A DNA stretch of 50,501 bases from positions 1 through 50,501 of the IMG/VR virus record IMGVR_UViG_3300031215_000021, one strand, 5' to 3'. The DNA comes from a virus. Made by a program: the position numbers and the translations under genes. Under the pieces are notes generated by a model. The model was given only the letters and a program-made list of their open reading frames with translations. It made no database searches and had not been told where the DNA came from. Below are positions 23,885 through 33,147 of the stretch, one piece after another; the first letter of the stretch is position 1, and each line of letters begins with the position of its first letter.

Positions 23885-24301
23885 TTACTTCATGAAGCCC
23901 GACAGGGCCTCGTTAATCTTCTCAAACAGGTCTTCAATGGACTCATGCTGTCCTGTCTCAAACTTGGTAAACTGTGCATCCTGAAACGAAGTACCTGCAT
24001 GGAGGGTCGTTTCAATCTCGTAGGTGTCGCCTCTGTGTACGATGTCGAACTTCAATCGCCACGTATACTGACTCCGACCGCCCTCAATAAACCCCAAATC
24101 CTTCTTCGTTATCGTCGTCTTGTAGTCGAAGCTCTCAACGAAGCTGTCCGTCAGTTCCTTGAGAAACTGGTTCCGAACAAAGTCGAATATCCGAACATCT
24201 AATGTGCTCAGATTTGAGGCCAACTTAGCGAGCGGGATTAACATCGGTCGTCGGTCGGGGTCCCGGTAGGCTAGCCGGATGATGTGCTTTTGTAGTGCCA
24301 T
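23885..24301 (-). CDS. Tagged protein, unknown
   Basis: A 138-aa protein. The first 28 residues are a diverged form of the tag (HIIRLAYRDPDRRPMLIPLA). The body is an alpha/beta domain (FVRNQFLKELTDSFVESFDY, then YTWRLKFDIVHRGDTYEIET) ending in an amphipathic helix. Located between the protease and a zinc-finger protein. Function unknown. Confidence 0.7.
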   Translation of the reverse strand: MALQKHIIRLAYRDPDRRPMLIPLAKLASNLSTLDVRIFDFVRNQFLKELTDSFVESFDYKTTITKKDLGFIEGGRSQYTWRLKFDIVHRGDTYEIETTLHAGTSFQDAQFTKFETGQHESIEDLFEKINEALSGFMK

Positions 24302-24316
24302 CCATCTGCCTTTTGG

Positions 24317-25624
24317 TTACAGCAAGTCGTTAAATGCTTTAGCGGGATCGCTGACTTCGGGTTCCCACCCCAGACTCTTCTCCACCTCTTTACGGGTTTC
24401 TTGGTCCAATGAGTCGAGAATGTCATCCTGCTTGATCAGAAACAGGCACTCTCGACAAGCGTGAAGCTTTGTGCGCTTCTTGTAGATAGTCTGCTCTAGT
24501 TCGTGCTTGCAGCGGGGGCAAGTGAAGCACCCGCTGTTTAGCTCACTCTGAGTGGGCACATACTGACGGCCTTTCTGCTTCCAGTACATCGCTACTTTCG
24601 TATCGTTGTACCCTACTCGAATAGCACCCTTGATGTCCGAGTCGGTGAATGCTCGGTGGTAGCGGCGGGAAAACATATCGTAGGCATCCATTTGAGTGAT
24701 ACCAGCATCTGCGAAACCCGACGCTGTATCTGATAGATACGTCAGCCTCCGCTGATATGCCTGTGCGAGCTTACCTGCTAATGCCTTCTTACCCGACGCT
24801 GCCTTCATCAGGAATTCAGGAGAAATCCTCTCATTGCCCCAAGGGAAATAGACATCAACAAAGCCGATACCTTCGTGGACCTCTCCTACAATTCCGACGT
24901 AGGGGACCTTGTTCATTTTCAAAGGGGACACGTAGTGTACTGTGTCCCCTACAGTAAAATGAGACGCCATCTCTTGCGCATCAATGAAGGCTTGTTTTGG
25001 CATCACGGTCTCCATTCTATCCCGCTTCCACTGGCGAATCTCATCTGGCTTGTAGAACTTGCTCGGGTACAGCATCTGTATGAACATGTCCGAAGCTGTT
25101 AAGTCCGCATCACGGCTGTTGTAAGCCATAAAGCTAAAACTCTGAGAGGCCGATGACCCGGTTGTCGCAACAGACACGGGTTTACGGGCATCAATTTGCA
25201 GATTATGCTGCACCGTCACGCCACTCTGGGAATCAGAAATCTTGATCCGCATTGTGAAGACGGGAAATACCCATTCCTGCGGGTCAATCGCAGTGAACCG
25301 AGGCTTACTTACCTTGACTGTGAGGCCGAAAGGGGAAAGCTCCGGTGCGCCCGCTTCAAAAAAACGTTTGAACTGGACCGCTGCCGCTTTGACATGCTCT
25401 TTAATCTGCTCATTCAAATCAACGAACTGGTCCTTTGTGCTGTCCATCTCGGGAGTCCCAACGGCATCTTGCCACCGGGGATCACGAGGGTCAGTCACCC
25501 AATCGACCTCAATACGTTCCCCAATCAACCGGTCAATGCGCTTGGCACTTTGTGCCGCAACATTGCCGAACACCCTACCTGCCGAAACACGGCGCTGGGT
25601 GTTGTTGTCGATTTGAGAAGTCAT
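24317..25624 (-). CDS. Structural-block protein with C-terminal zinc ribbon, unknown
   Basis: A 435-aa protein. Residues about 90-200 are beta-rich (VFPVFTMRIKISDSQSGVTV), then FTVGDTVHYVSPLKMN and VGIVGEVHEGIGFVDVYFPW form a small SH3-like barrel (about 235-280). A zinc ribbon lies near 375-405 (CFTCPRCKHEL, then ACREC). The mixture suggests a nucleic-acid-contacting head protein, but I recognise no family. Ribosome binding site is poor. Confidence 0.6.
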   Translation of the reverse strand: MTSQIDNNTQRRVSAGRVFGNVAAQSAKRIDRLIGERIEVDWVTDPRDPRWQDAVGTPEMDSTKDQFVDLNEQIKEHVKAAAVQFKRFFEAGAPELSPFGLTVKVSKPRFTAIDPQEWVFPVFTMRIKISDSQSGVTVQHNLQIDARKPVSVATTGSSASQSFSFMAYNSRDADLTASDMFIQMLYPSKFYKPDEIRQWKRDRMETVMPKQAFIDAQEMASHFTVGDTVHYVSPLKMNKVPYVGIVGEVHEGIGFVDVYFPWGNERISPEFLMKAASGKKALAGKLAQAYQRRLTYLSDTASGFADAGITQMDAYDMFSRRYHRAFTDSDIKGAIRVGYNDTKVAMYWKQKGRQYVPTQSELNSGCFTCPRCKHELEQTIYKKRTKLHACRECLFLIKQDDILDSLDQETRKEVEKSLGWEPEVSDPAKAFNDLL

Positions 25625-25642
25625 GTTGAACCCGTTTGATAA

Positions 25643-25770
25643 GGTGATTCAGTACCAGAAGGTGATTCAGTACCAGCTATCGTTGTCTTCTTCGTACCAG
25701 TTAGACGCCGAAGCTGTCTTCTCTTGCTCGTACCAGTTAGAAGCTGTCTTCTCTTGCTCGTACCAGTTAG
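25643..25770. repeat. Tandem repeats at the 3' end of a gene, including a duplicated stop
   Basis: Units of GTACCAGTTAGAAGCTGTCT type, about 30 bp long, encode repeated ASNWYEQEKT. Next to them an 18-bp unit (GGTGATTCAGTACCAGAA) is duplicated at about 25643-25678, so that the final Trp-Tyr-stop occurs twice. Confidence 0.85.
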
Positions 25771-26092
25771 ACGCCGTATGCATAGGAGTCAGATCGGAGT
25801 GGTCTGCGAGTTGCGAGTCGTTGTCATCTTCAAAATGACGCATGTACGGCTCGTCGGCCTCCATCTCGTGAGGAGCCATAGGGTTGTCAAACGTATCCAT
25901 GTATGGCTCGTCTGGCTCCCTATCTAGGGTCTTTGCGGTACGCTCTACGAGGTCCGAAGTCTGGTCCAGATACATACAAAAGTCGTATGCAGCCTGCTTT
26001 GTGAGGCCCATAGCCTCGTAACGCTTCTGGACCTGATTTGCAATAGTGTCCAAGCGGTCAGTCAACATCTTTGCGTTCTTTCGAGTAAGCAT
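25667..26092 (-). CDS. Helical protein with C-terminal ASNWYEQEK repeats, unknown
   Basis: A 141-aa protein from ATG 26092, seven bases after GGGAGAG. The N-terminal helical part (MLTDRLDTIANQVQKRYEAM, then GLTKQAAYDFCMYLDQTSDL) resembles a domain I have met in uncharacterised phage proteins. Then come two DEPYM units and a tail of three NWYE repeats ending in NDSWY. Repeats with paired aromatic residues suggest a binding tail. The recurrent intergenic motif lies about 60 bp upstream. Confidence 0.65.
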   Translation of the reverse strand: MLTRKNAKMLTDRLDTIANQVQKRYEAMGLTKQAAYDFCMYLDQTSDLVERTAKTLDREPDEPYMDTFDNPMAPHEMEADEPYMRHFEDDNDSQLADHSDLTPMHTASNWYEQEKTASNWYEQEKTASASNWYEEDNDSWY

Positions 26093-26145
26093 TTTTTGCT
26101 CTCCCTGTGAAATCGAGGGGGTTGTTAGACTACACACCCTCATAG

Positions 26146-26163
26146 GTTATAAAAGGATTAGCG
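26146..26163 (-). promoter_or_regulatory. Recurrent intergenic motif
   Basis: The minus strand reads CGCTAATCCTTTTATAACC, between the stop at 26169 and the start at 26092. It is the copy with the clearest TTTATA right half. Confidence 0.4.
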
Positions 26164-26168
26164 AGGGG

Positions 26169-28211
26169 TTACCCTGCGCCTTCGATTCGGAAAAGGATTC
26201 CAAGCAGGCGGTCATATTCAGGTGCGCCCACTGCACCGTTGTACTGATAGTTTGAAGCCGTGTATATCGAATAGTCCAAGGCGAGGCGGCACGCCATGTC
26301 GAAATCTTCGGTCACAACCTCATGGGCCAGTACCGAATCTTTCAACCACTCACGGGCCTGTGCCACGATTGCAATGTAGTCATCGATGTCTAGATCTGCC
26401 GTTGACACGGGCAGTCTCCAGTCGGGGGAAGGTGGCTTGTAGATGTCAGTATCATCCAGAGGACCGGGAAGTCCCCTGTACTGCGCCCGCTTCCTACTCG
26501 AATTTTTGTTGAACTCTGTCTCAGCCATATCGTTCATCCAGTCTAGGAAGGTTCCCCAGAAGCCCTGTTGTTGTTTTAGGACGTCCTTACCCTCTTCTTT
26601 GATTGCTTTGTCTTTGATCTTGTCTCTAAACGCGAGCAAGTCGCCCTTCTCGAAAACTTGATTATCGGCGTCGTTATGGAACCGCACCTGCTCATAGAAG
26701 CCTCTAGTGAGCAAATCTTCTTCAAGTGCATTGAAGAAAGACTGCTTATCCTTATCGCTTATAGATACATTCTCGTCCTGTGCCCCAAAAGGGAAGTGCA
26801 TCCGATACTGAGGTTCATTGCGGATGATCTCCACCAATGTGTCGTCAGACACCGACCTAAGAGCATCAACAAGTTTTGTAGCTGAATCAGGGTCGGTGAG
26901 GTCGAAATTGGCGGGGTCTATATCTTTCAGGCCCTCAGTCTCGGACTCCTCTTGTATCTTCTGTAGGAGGCGACCCGACGCCGTGTTTGAATCGAACATC
27001 TTCCTTTCGATTACCTCATCGGCCAGCGTCTCCATCTCATTCAGGTAGGCCTCTTCTCGGGTGCCCTCAGTGACGGACTTCTTGCGATCTTCTATGCTTT
27101 CTTTCGCCTTCGCCACATCATTCATGGGGGCGAACATCATTGAGGACCACCATTGCGGCTTCTTCTTTTTTATCACACGGTTGGAGTACTCGTCTGCGGC
27201 TTGATCAAGCCCCTCTTGATCCCCATACATATCAGACACATCGTCTAAGTCCCCTAGTGTCTGGCCCCTTAATGAGCCTCGTGAGTCCTCGTAGACATCC
27301 ATGATTTGCTTGAAGTACTCTTTGTCCCGTTCGTTCCCGGAGAGAGCCGCTTCCGCAAAGTCCTCACTAATCTGCTTGAGGTTGGAGGAATAGTCTATGA
27401 CGCTCCAATTCTTGACCTGCTCTTTGAGTTGATTCGTCTGTTCAAGACTGAGTTCCCCTTTAAAGTCTTGAGGCTCTGGGAGGCTGCTAGGGATAGGCTT
27501 CTTACGCTCTTGGATTGCCTCCAATGCCTGTGCACTTTGTCCACTAGTACCGAACTCGGCAACGTCATAGAGGTCGGCGGTATCGACCTCAGAAATGGGC
27601 GTGTCGTCAGACAAGGAGGGGAGTTTTTCTCGCTTCTCCATCTCCTGTTCCTTCTTTTCCTCTTTACGACGAGCCGTTTCCTCTTCCCAGCTAGCGTCGT
27701 CCCAAGGGTCTTCCTTCCGCTTTTTCTCTTCCTTTATCTCGGCAGAGTCCTGTTCCCAATTGGCATCACCCCACGGGTCATCGTCTTTCTTGTCTTTCTT
27801 CGGACCGGTCTCACCCTCTTCTGAGTCCTCATCAAACTTTTTCCTGAGTTCAAGGTACTTATCGTGGCCCTTAGAGCCTTCTGGCTTGCTTTTAAGGGTC
27901 TTTACCTTGACATTCTCCCCCGTCTCAGGGCTTTGGACTTCTGTCTCTAAGAATTGCTCTTTCTCTGTCTTGGCGTACATGTACCGGTACGCCACCATTG
28001 CAGCGAGCACAACGGAACCCCCGATGTCCTTGTAGTTCATCGACAGGTCTTTGTCCTCAGTATCCGTGTCAGGATCTTCAACCTCCACACGGCTGCGCTC
28101 TTTGTCCTTACGGGGCGGCTTCTTCTTCGGAGACTTGCGGACCAGCCGCTCTGCCTCTTCTTGTTCCTTCTCCGCATCGGATTTAGTAGCTTTTTTGAGA
28201 TTATGAGCCAT
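26169..28211 (-). CDS. Large charged virion-block protein with one hydrophobic helix, unknown
   Basis: A 680-aa protein that follows the portal gene with a 3-bp gap. A basic/acidic disordered start is followed by one hydrophobic segment (about 63-80, IGGSVVLAAMVAYRYMYAK), a Glu/Lys-rich region with a roughly 24-residue repeat (DDPWGDANWEQDSAEIKEEK, then EDPWDDASWEEETARRKEEK), and a long helical C-terminal half (about 240-680). No enzyme motif is visible. Place and composition would fit a core or internal head protein. The hydrophobic helix leaves room for a membrane-contacting role. Confidence 0.6.
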   Translation of the reverse strand: MAHNLKKATKSDAEKEQEEAERLVRKSPKKKPPRKDKERSRVEVEDPDTDTEDKDLSMNYKDIGGSVVLAAMVAYRYMYAKTEKEQFLETEVQSPETGENVKVKTLKSKPEGSKGHDKYLELRKKFDEDSEEGETGPKKDKKDDDPWGDANWEQDSAEIKEEKKRKEDPWDDASWEEETARRKEEKKEQEMEKREKLPSLSDDTPISEVDTADLYDVAEFGTSGQSAQALEAIQERKKPIPSSLPEPQDFKGELSLEQTNQLKEQVKNWSVIDYSSNLKQISEDFAEAALSGNERDKEYFKQIMDVYEDSRGSLRGQTLGDLDDVSDMYGDQEGLDQAADEYSNRVIKKKKPQWWSSMMFAPMNDVAKAKESIEDRKKSVTEGTREEAYLNEMETLADEVIERKMFDSNTASGRLLQKIQEESETEGLKDIDPANFDLTDPDSATKLVDALRSVSDDTLVEIIRNEPQYRMHFPFGAQDENVSISDKDKQSFFNALEEDLLTRGFYEQVRFHNDADNQVFEKGDLLAFRDKIKDKAIKEEGKDVLKQQQGFWGTFLDWMNDMAETEFNKNSSRKRAQYRGLPGPLDDTDIYKPPSPDWRLPVSTADLDIDDYIAIVAQAREWLKDSVLAHEVVTEDFDMACRLALDYSIYTASNYQYNGAVGAPEYDRLLGILFRIEGAG

Positions 28212-28214
28212 AGC

Positions 28215-29972
28215 TTAGAACCTTGATCCTTCGTCTGCGGGTTCGATGTACTCCAAATTCAAATACTCCACGATACGCTTAGTCAGGTCGGATTCCTCTG
28301 GAATCTTCCGGCCAACCTCAGAGTAGGCACTACGCACAATCTCGTTGAACATTGCGTCGTTGACCGTCATCAGGTCTTGCCTTAGCCGCTCTGCAACAGC
28401 CTGCGGATCGAGATTGAAAAGCTCCAGAATGTAGCCCACAGAGAGTGAGCCTTTCTGGTAGAGGTTGAACATTGCGTCGAAAGTGTCTCGGTTGTCCCGA
28501 AGCGCCAAACGAGTGAAGCTAAGGCTCGGATAGAGGTAGACCTTATTGCCCCACTCATCTATCTCAAAGAAGCCTTTCTTCTCTGCTACCGGCTTGAACA
28601 GGAACTCTTCCACGTAATTCTGGAGGCGGTCCCGGTAAAGCATGTACCGGGTGTTGATAAGCTCAATATTGATACGCTCACCAGAGTAGCTAGACTCTCC
28701 TGTGAGCATAGATTCTGTAACCCCAAGGCCCGCAAATAGCTGGCGGTCCGTAATGTCGAACTCGCCGTTAAGGTCCAGTAGACGATCTCTGGCGCTAATT
28801 TCTTCCCAATTCACTTGGAAGTTCGTGATGATGCTGTAGTCAGGGTCCAGAAGAGCCATATCAACCTGCTCCCGCAAGTCCTCCACATCATACTCATCCA
28901 TATCCTCGGCACTGATTAGGCGCTTAGGGGTCATCGCACGAGAGGCAATAGAGGTCTGTGACTGGCGAAGCTTGTCCCGATAGACAAGTGTTCTGAGACA
29001 TCTCTGTAGAAGGGACACGCCGTGATCTTCTCCCGGAGGCTTCTTACGGGCAAAGTGGAACACGAACGATCCTTCCATCGGGTCGGTCCCCAAGGGAAGG
29101 TTATCTTCATTTTGGATATAGTCGATGATCTCCTCAGGGACATCCTCTAATGCCTCGGCAGCTTGGGCATCCCCGTAAAGAGCCATCTTGACAAGATTCT
29201 TTACCTTATCGTCGGGGATGAGTTCAATGTGGGCCGTCTCTGAATATTGAAAAGTCTCGACGTTCACTTGGTCTGGGGGGAGAAGCATAATACGGTCCCA
29301 CCCCTTGTAGTTACTCTTCTTGTATTTCTCGATACGCTCTTCTGCGTCTTCTCTACGCTCGATAGTAGAAGACACCTCACCCGTCTCAGGGTTAAACTGG
29401 TTGACCTTCTCAAGGAAAACGTAATCGGGCACTTCAACGTCCGACTCTTCTGCAAAGATGAACGCCTCTCCGATAACGTAATACTCTCGTGTCGCATCAA
29501 TAAGGACGCTGAGTAGGTCTGTTCGAGACACCATGTCTTCGTAGAACGTGAGGATTTCACGGTTCCTGTCCGGCTGATTCCCCTTTGGAAGTGTGAGGCG
29601 TAGCTTCGACAGGGGTAGCTCTGTGTGGAGATCAATCGCCTGACCGACATAAGGATCATTGTTGTAGAAAAAACGGTAATACGACCGCTGCTCCACAAGG
29701 TTCTGGGGGAGTTCAAGAAAGTCGGTACTGAGGTGGGGGGAATAGACGTTAGTCGCCGTACCCATAGCTACACCAGCATTACCAAAACCACCCTGACCCG
29801 AACCCCCATAAAAACCACCTCCAAACGAGGACGAAGCTATCTTGGTTTTTCGGGGCGAAATCTTAGCAGACTTGGCACGCTTACGTGTACTGAGTAGATT
29901 TTGTACCTGCGAAACGCTGGATACCACTACCGCCTCCTCTTGTTGCTCTCTTAATTTACTTCCTCTAGCCAT
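28215..29972 (-). CDS. Portal protein
   Basis: A 585-aa protein. After a flexible Gly-rich leader (about 45-70) it shows YNNDPYVGQAIDLHTELPLS (about 100-120), the typical portal entry helix. GEAFIFAEESDVEVPDYVFL, LPLGTDPMEGSFVFHFARKK and TESMLTGESSYSGERINIEL follow, and a helical crown lies at the C-terminus. Length and motifs fit a T4 gp20-type portal. It forms the dodecameric DNA channel at one vertex and docks the terminase. It lies just after the terminase genes, the usual order. Confidence 0.85.
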   Translation of the reverse strand: MARGSKLREQQEEAVVVSSVSQVQNLLSTRKRAKSAKISPRKTKIASSSFGGGFYGGSGQGGFGNAGVAMGTATNVYSPHLSTDFLELPQNLVEQRSYYRFFYNNDPYVGQAIDLHTELPLSKLRLTLPKGNQPDRNREILTFYEDMVSRTDLLSVLIDATREYYVIGEAFIFAEESDVEVPDYVFLEKVNQFNPETGEVSSTIERREDAEERIEKYKKSNYKGWDRIMLLPPDQVNVETFQYSETAHIELIPDDKVKNLVKMALYGDAQAAEALEDVPEEIIDYIQNEDNLPLGTDPMEGSFVFHFARKKPPGEDHGVSLLQRCLRTLVYRDKLRQSQTSIASRAMTPKRLISAEDMDEYDVEDLREQVDMALLDPDYSIITNFQVNWEEISARDRLLDLNGEFDITDRQLFAGLGVTESMLTGESSYSGERINIELINTRYMLYRDRLQNYVEEFLFKPVAEKKGFFEIDEWGNKVYLYPSLSFTRLALRDNRDTFDAMFNLYQKGSLSVGYILELFNLDPQAVAERLRQDLMTVNDAMFNEIVRSAYSEVGRKIPEESDLTKRIVEYLNLEYIEPADEGSRF

Positions 29973-29980
29973 AACTCATA

Positions 29981-30340
29981 TCACCGTAGGAATTGGCGCA
30001 GGACGTCTTCAAGGGAGTTCCGCACTTCTGCCGCCTGCCTTTTAACGTCTTCGTTCTCATCTTCATCTCGTTTTTCATCCCGGCGTATCTTAGCCTCTAC
30101 ACTGGTAAGGCGTCTTCTCATCTGTCGCACAAGTGGAAAATTGTCCAACATCCTGCGAAGGCCCGAAAAGTAGCCCCTCTCACGATTAATAACGCGCAGA
30201 AGGTCGGGTTCATCCTGACACACCGCTACGATGTTCTCTAAGATTGCGCCGAGGTTTCGAGACTCCGCTTGCATCTTCTGCATACACTCTTCCAACTCGG
30301 ACAAGTGTTTATTGAGCTTTGGGATTTCGTTACTCTTCAT
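29981..30340 (-). CDS. Coiled-coil protein, unknown
   Basis: A 119-aa protein from ATG 30340, eight bases after AAGGA and overlapping the preceding gene by 11 nt. Nearly all of it is heptad-like helix (LNKHLSELEECMQKMQAESR, then LVRQMRRRLTSVEAKIRRDE). It lies between terminase and portal, where small packaging or scaffold factors often occur. No family recognised. Confidence 0.65.
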   Translation of the reverse strand: MKSNEIPKLNKHLSELEECMQKMQAESRNLGAILENIVAVCQDEPDLLRVINRERGYFSGLRRMLDNFPLVRQMRRRLTSVEAKIRRDEKRDEDENEDVKRQAAEVRNSLEDVLRQFLR

Positions 30341-30569
30341 CGTCAGATTCCTTCTTCGCATGGTGCTTTAAGTATACGACACATGCCTTTTGGAGCATAC
30401 CCCATGATGCAGGGTCACCCTTTGCCAGAGCTTCCCAACGGCCACCTGCGGCTTCATACAAGTCACAGATGCCATGCATTTCATCATCCGTTGGCTCGAA
30501 CGTTTTTGAATGCTTCTGGAGCACCGTTTCGATACATGTACGCCAGAAGTGAGAAGATCTTTGTGTCAT
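30330..30569 (-). CDS. Small protein coupled to terminase, unknown
   Basis: A 79-aa protein beginning at an ATGA overlap with the end of the large terminase gene. It is helical (RTCIETVLQKHSKTFEPTDD, then GRWEALAKGDPASWGMLQKA) and ends in an acidic SDDEE tail. The ATG four codons earlier is a possible but less likely start. Function unknown. Confidence 0.65.
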   Translation of the reverse strand: MTQRSSHFWRTCIETVLQKHSKTFEPTDDEMHGICDLYEAAGGRWEALAKGDPASWGMLQKACVVYLKHHAKKESDDEE

Positions 30570-32560
30570 TTTCGTCGCCACGGCTGTAAGGCACCACCAC
30601 GTTTGCCCCGGTAATTCCTGCTGCGGCTTTTTCTTCTCTGGTATTCCGTTGAAGACAAAGCCCGCTGTCGTGTTGCACCCATCTGCTCCGCCACGTCACG
30701 AGTACCACCTGTACCCGCAATGTATTTGGGGTTGCCTACCCGGTGTAGTGTAAGCCACACAGAACGGACGAGGGCGTCAGAAAAGTCATCGAACTTGTGA
30801 GGACCATTAGGTGCCTCCACCAGAGTGATCTTCTTAGACTTACGCTCGGCTCGTAGCTCCAAAAGCTCTTTGATATAGGGGGCATGTTTGATATGACCCG
30901 TACCCTCGTCTAGGGCGGAGTGTAAGGTATCCTCTTCTTCCTCGATCACGTCACGCACAGTGTAGTCATACAGTAGCAGACGCCCGTGATACATCAAGGT
31001 CTTAAACGCATCGAACTGTCGGGATGTCTCATCCCTCGTAAGCTGTTTACCCTCAATCTGCTTGAGGCCCATCTTCTCAAGGTCTTGCTGGAAGGATATA
31101 GCGTGCCATTGGTCAAAAAGGCCATCCACGATATAGAAGCGACGGGATAGGGCTAATACCCAATCCGCCAACTCATCAAAGTCCAGTGTGTCAACCGAGT
31201 GGAGTTCTTTTGCGTAAGGGTGGAAAGGTTGCTCAAGGTGAGGGTTGAGGTCGTACCAACTCACACCCGCCTGCCATTGCTCGTGATAAACTAGCTTGAT
31301 TTGGTCGCCCTCAGGTCGGGTAAGTGCCACCACCGACCTGTCGTTTTTAACAGCAAGGTCTAGGCCCAAGCTGTGGGGTACCCGAGTTTTACCTTTTAGC
31401 TCAGGTTTGAGTTCCGTATCAAGGCAGACCAGCAGGTCTTTCTCACGCTCAATCCACGCCATCACCCTGTCAGTGAATTCAGCACCGAACTCGGTGGCGA
31501 AGGCAACAGGGTCTTTGCCGTGGGCGTTCTCCAAGAATCCTACAGGCACCTGCGGGTTCACTTCCCATGTAGGGGCCTGTACCATCAGAATGTCTCGGGA
31601 GCCGGTACCCCCCATCTTGCTCTGTTCGTATTTATGGTAGAACAGACCATCCTTATTGAAAGGGGAGGATATGAGGATTATCCGACCCTCAGAATCCCTG
31701 TGGAGCGTCCCCTGTGCTTGGTTAGGGTCGGAAGGGGCGAAGGTCGCTACCGAAGGCGAAGCGGCCTGATACACGGCATCAGCAGACGAGTTGCCCCTTT
31801 CCTTGAAGAAGGCAACCTCGTCAAGGATAATGACAAGGTTGGCCAGACCACGAATACCCGCCGAAACAGACGAGAAAAACTTGATCTGAACAGAGGCTCG
31901 TCCGCCTTGGTCCGCTTTACCCGTCTGGTCTAGGTCTACCGGAGTCTGGAATCGGACGTAGCTCTGGGTATCGTGGGACAGGTAAGGGGAGAAGAACTGG
32001 CAGTTCTGGAAGTGGTTCCTAACCGCATTGTAGAGTATCTGCGACTGGTCTTTTGTCGTTGCAATCGTCGAGATGCTAATCTCAGCACCATCTTGAATCC
32101 CATAATACCTCTGAGGGTTACCTTTCCGAAGAAGGCGGTAGACCTCATAGGCCGCAATCATGGACGATATGGTAGACTTACCTGAGCGACGACCAATAGG
32201 CAAAACCAGTTCGTGGCGCTCGTGATCTGGTTCTTTGATGTTACAACGGCCCTCATTGAAGAGGTACCGCATGTATTCTTTCTCTGTGAATTTCCAGAAG
32301 TGCTCAGGCTTGGCACTGCCGGTATGCCGCCACGTCTTGGGGATCTTGATGTTGCGGTCGGTGCTGTTTAGTTCAAGATTGTAGTAGGCTTTGAGGATGA
32401 ACTTCTGGACCGGGAACAGCGACATCCCACAGATTTCCTGTGAGAAGCCAAGCCCGAAAGGGGATTCAATGAACTCCACAATGTTGAGGACTTTGCTGTT
32501 GCTGTACTCCCCCGAAGATTCTTTTCGACCAACTTGTCGGAAAAGATCTGACATAGCCAT
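30566..32560 (-). CDS. Terminase large subunit
   Basis: A 664-aa packaging motor. The ATPase domain has Walker A GRRSGKST (about 123-130), Walker B NLVIILDEVAFF (about 241-252) and an ILISSP coupling motif (about 295-300). The RNase H-like nuclease domain shows LGLDLAV (Asp401), IVDGLFD (Asp479) and FDDFSDA (about 590-596), so all acidic metal ligands appear to be present. It cuts concatemeric DNA and pumps it through the portal encoded downstream. RBS GAGGA. It follows the probable small subunit. Confidence 0.92.
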   Translation of the reverse strand: MAMSDLFRQVGRKESSGEYSNSKVLNIVEFIESPFGLGFSQEICGMSLFPVQKFILKAYYNLELNSTDRNIKIPKTWRHTGSAKPEHFWKFTEKEYMRYLFNEGRCNIKEPDHERHELVLPIGRRSGKSTISSMIAAYEVYRLLRKGNPQRYYGIQDGAEISISTIATTKDQSQILYNAVRNHFQNCQFFSPYLSHDTQSYVRFQTPVDLDQTGKADQGGRASVQIKFFSSVSAGIRGLANLVIILDEVAFFKERGNSSADAVYQAASPSVATFAPSDPNQAQGTLHRDSEGRIILISSPFNKDGLFYHKYEQSKMGGTGSRDILMVQAPTWEVNPQVPVGFLENAHGKDPVAFATEFGAEFTDRVMAWIEREKDLLVCLDTELKPELKGKTRVPHSLGLDLAVKNDRSVVALTRPEGDQIKLVYHEQWQAGVSWYDLNPHLEQPFHPYAKELHSVDTLDFDELADWVLALSRRFYIVDGLFDQWHAISFQQDLEKMGLKQIEGKQLTRDETSRQFDAFKTLMYHGRLLLYDYTVRDVIEEEEDTLHSALDEGTGHIKHAPYIKELLELRAERKSKKITLVEAPNGPHKFDDFSDALVRSVWLTLHRVGNPKYIAGTGGTRDVAEQMGATRQRALSSTEYQRRKSRSRNYRGKRGGALQPWRRK

Positions 32561-32591
32561 AAGGCGTCCTCAATTGCAGGGTAACAAAGCT

Positions 32592-33137
32592 TCATGCTTT
32601 CTCTTTGATGTACCGCAGTGCTTCGTTTTCCCAATCTTCGAATTCTTCGCCTGCTATCTCGAAGATGTGCTGTATTTGCTCCTCAGCCATTCCAGTACGC
32701 TCACAGACCTTACGGAACTTCAAAATCCAATACTGAAAAAGCTTCTGGAATTGCTTGCTCTTGAAGTCGAATGTCTGGCTGATGACCGCATCCCGCTTGC
32801 GAAGGTACGTATCGATGATCGTTTTCGTAGCCGTAATCTTCTTAGCGGAGATGGTCGTGGTATCATGACCCTTTCTCTCAGCCTCGCCTCTCTCGAAGTC
32901 CAAACTAGCCGCTTCTTTGGCCAGAGAGATCATCGCCACGTCCAACACGTCTAGACTGTCGGGGTCTGTGTGAAGCTGCTCTAGGAGGTCATCTTGGTCT
33001 TGATGCTTCTCCTTGTTCTTCATCAATTGAGCGACTTCGGGGCTAGACGGAAGGATAGGAATTTTCCGAGGCCGTCCTCTCCCTCGCTTCTTTTCCTTCT
33101 TTTCAAGCTCTACGACCTGTACTTGTAGATCGCTCAT
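32592..33137 (-). CDS. Probable terminase small subunit
   Basis: A 181-aa protein immediately upstream of the large terminase. Residues about 13-25 hold KKEKKRGRGRPRKIP, an AT-hook-like DNA-binding stretch. The rest is helical, including a region (SKQFQKLFQYWILKFRKVCE) like small terminase oligomerisation helices, and an acidic end. Gene order and DNA-binding features support the call. There is no direct family match that I can show. Confidence 0.6.
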   Translation of the reverse strand: MSDLQVQVVELEKKEKKRGRGRPRKIPILPSSPEVAQLMKNKEKHQDQDDLLEQLHTDPDSLDVLDVAMISLAKEAASLDFERGEAERKGHDTTTISAKKITATKTIIDTYLRKRDAVISQTFDFKSKQFQKLFQYWILKFRKVCERTGMAEEQIQHIFEIAGEEFEDWENEALRYIKEKA

Positions 33138-33147
33138 CAGTTCTCCA

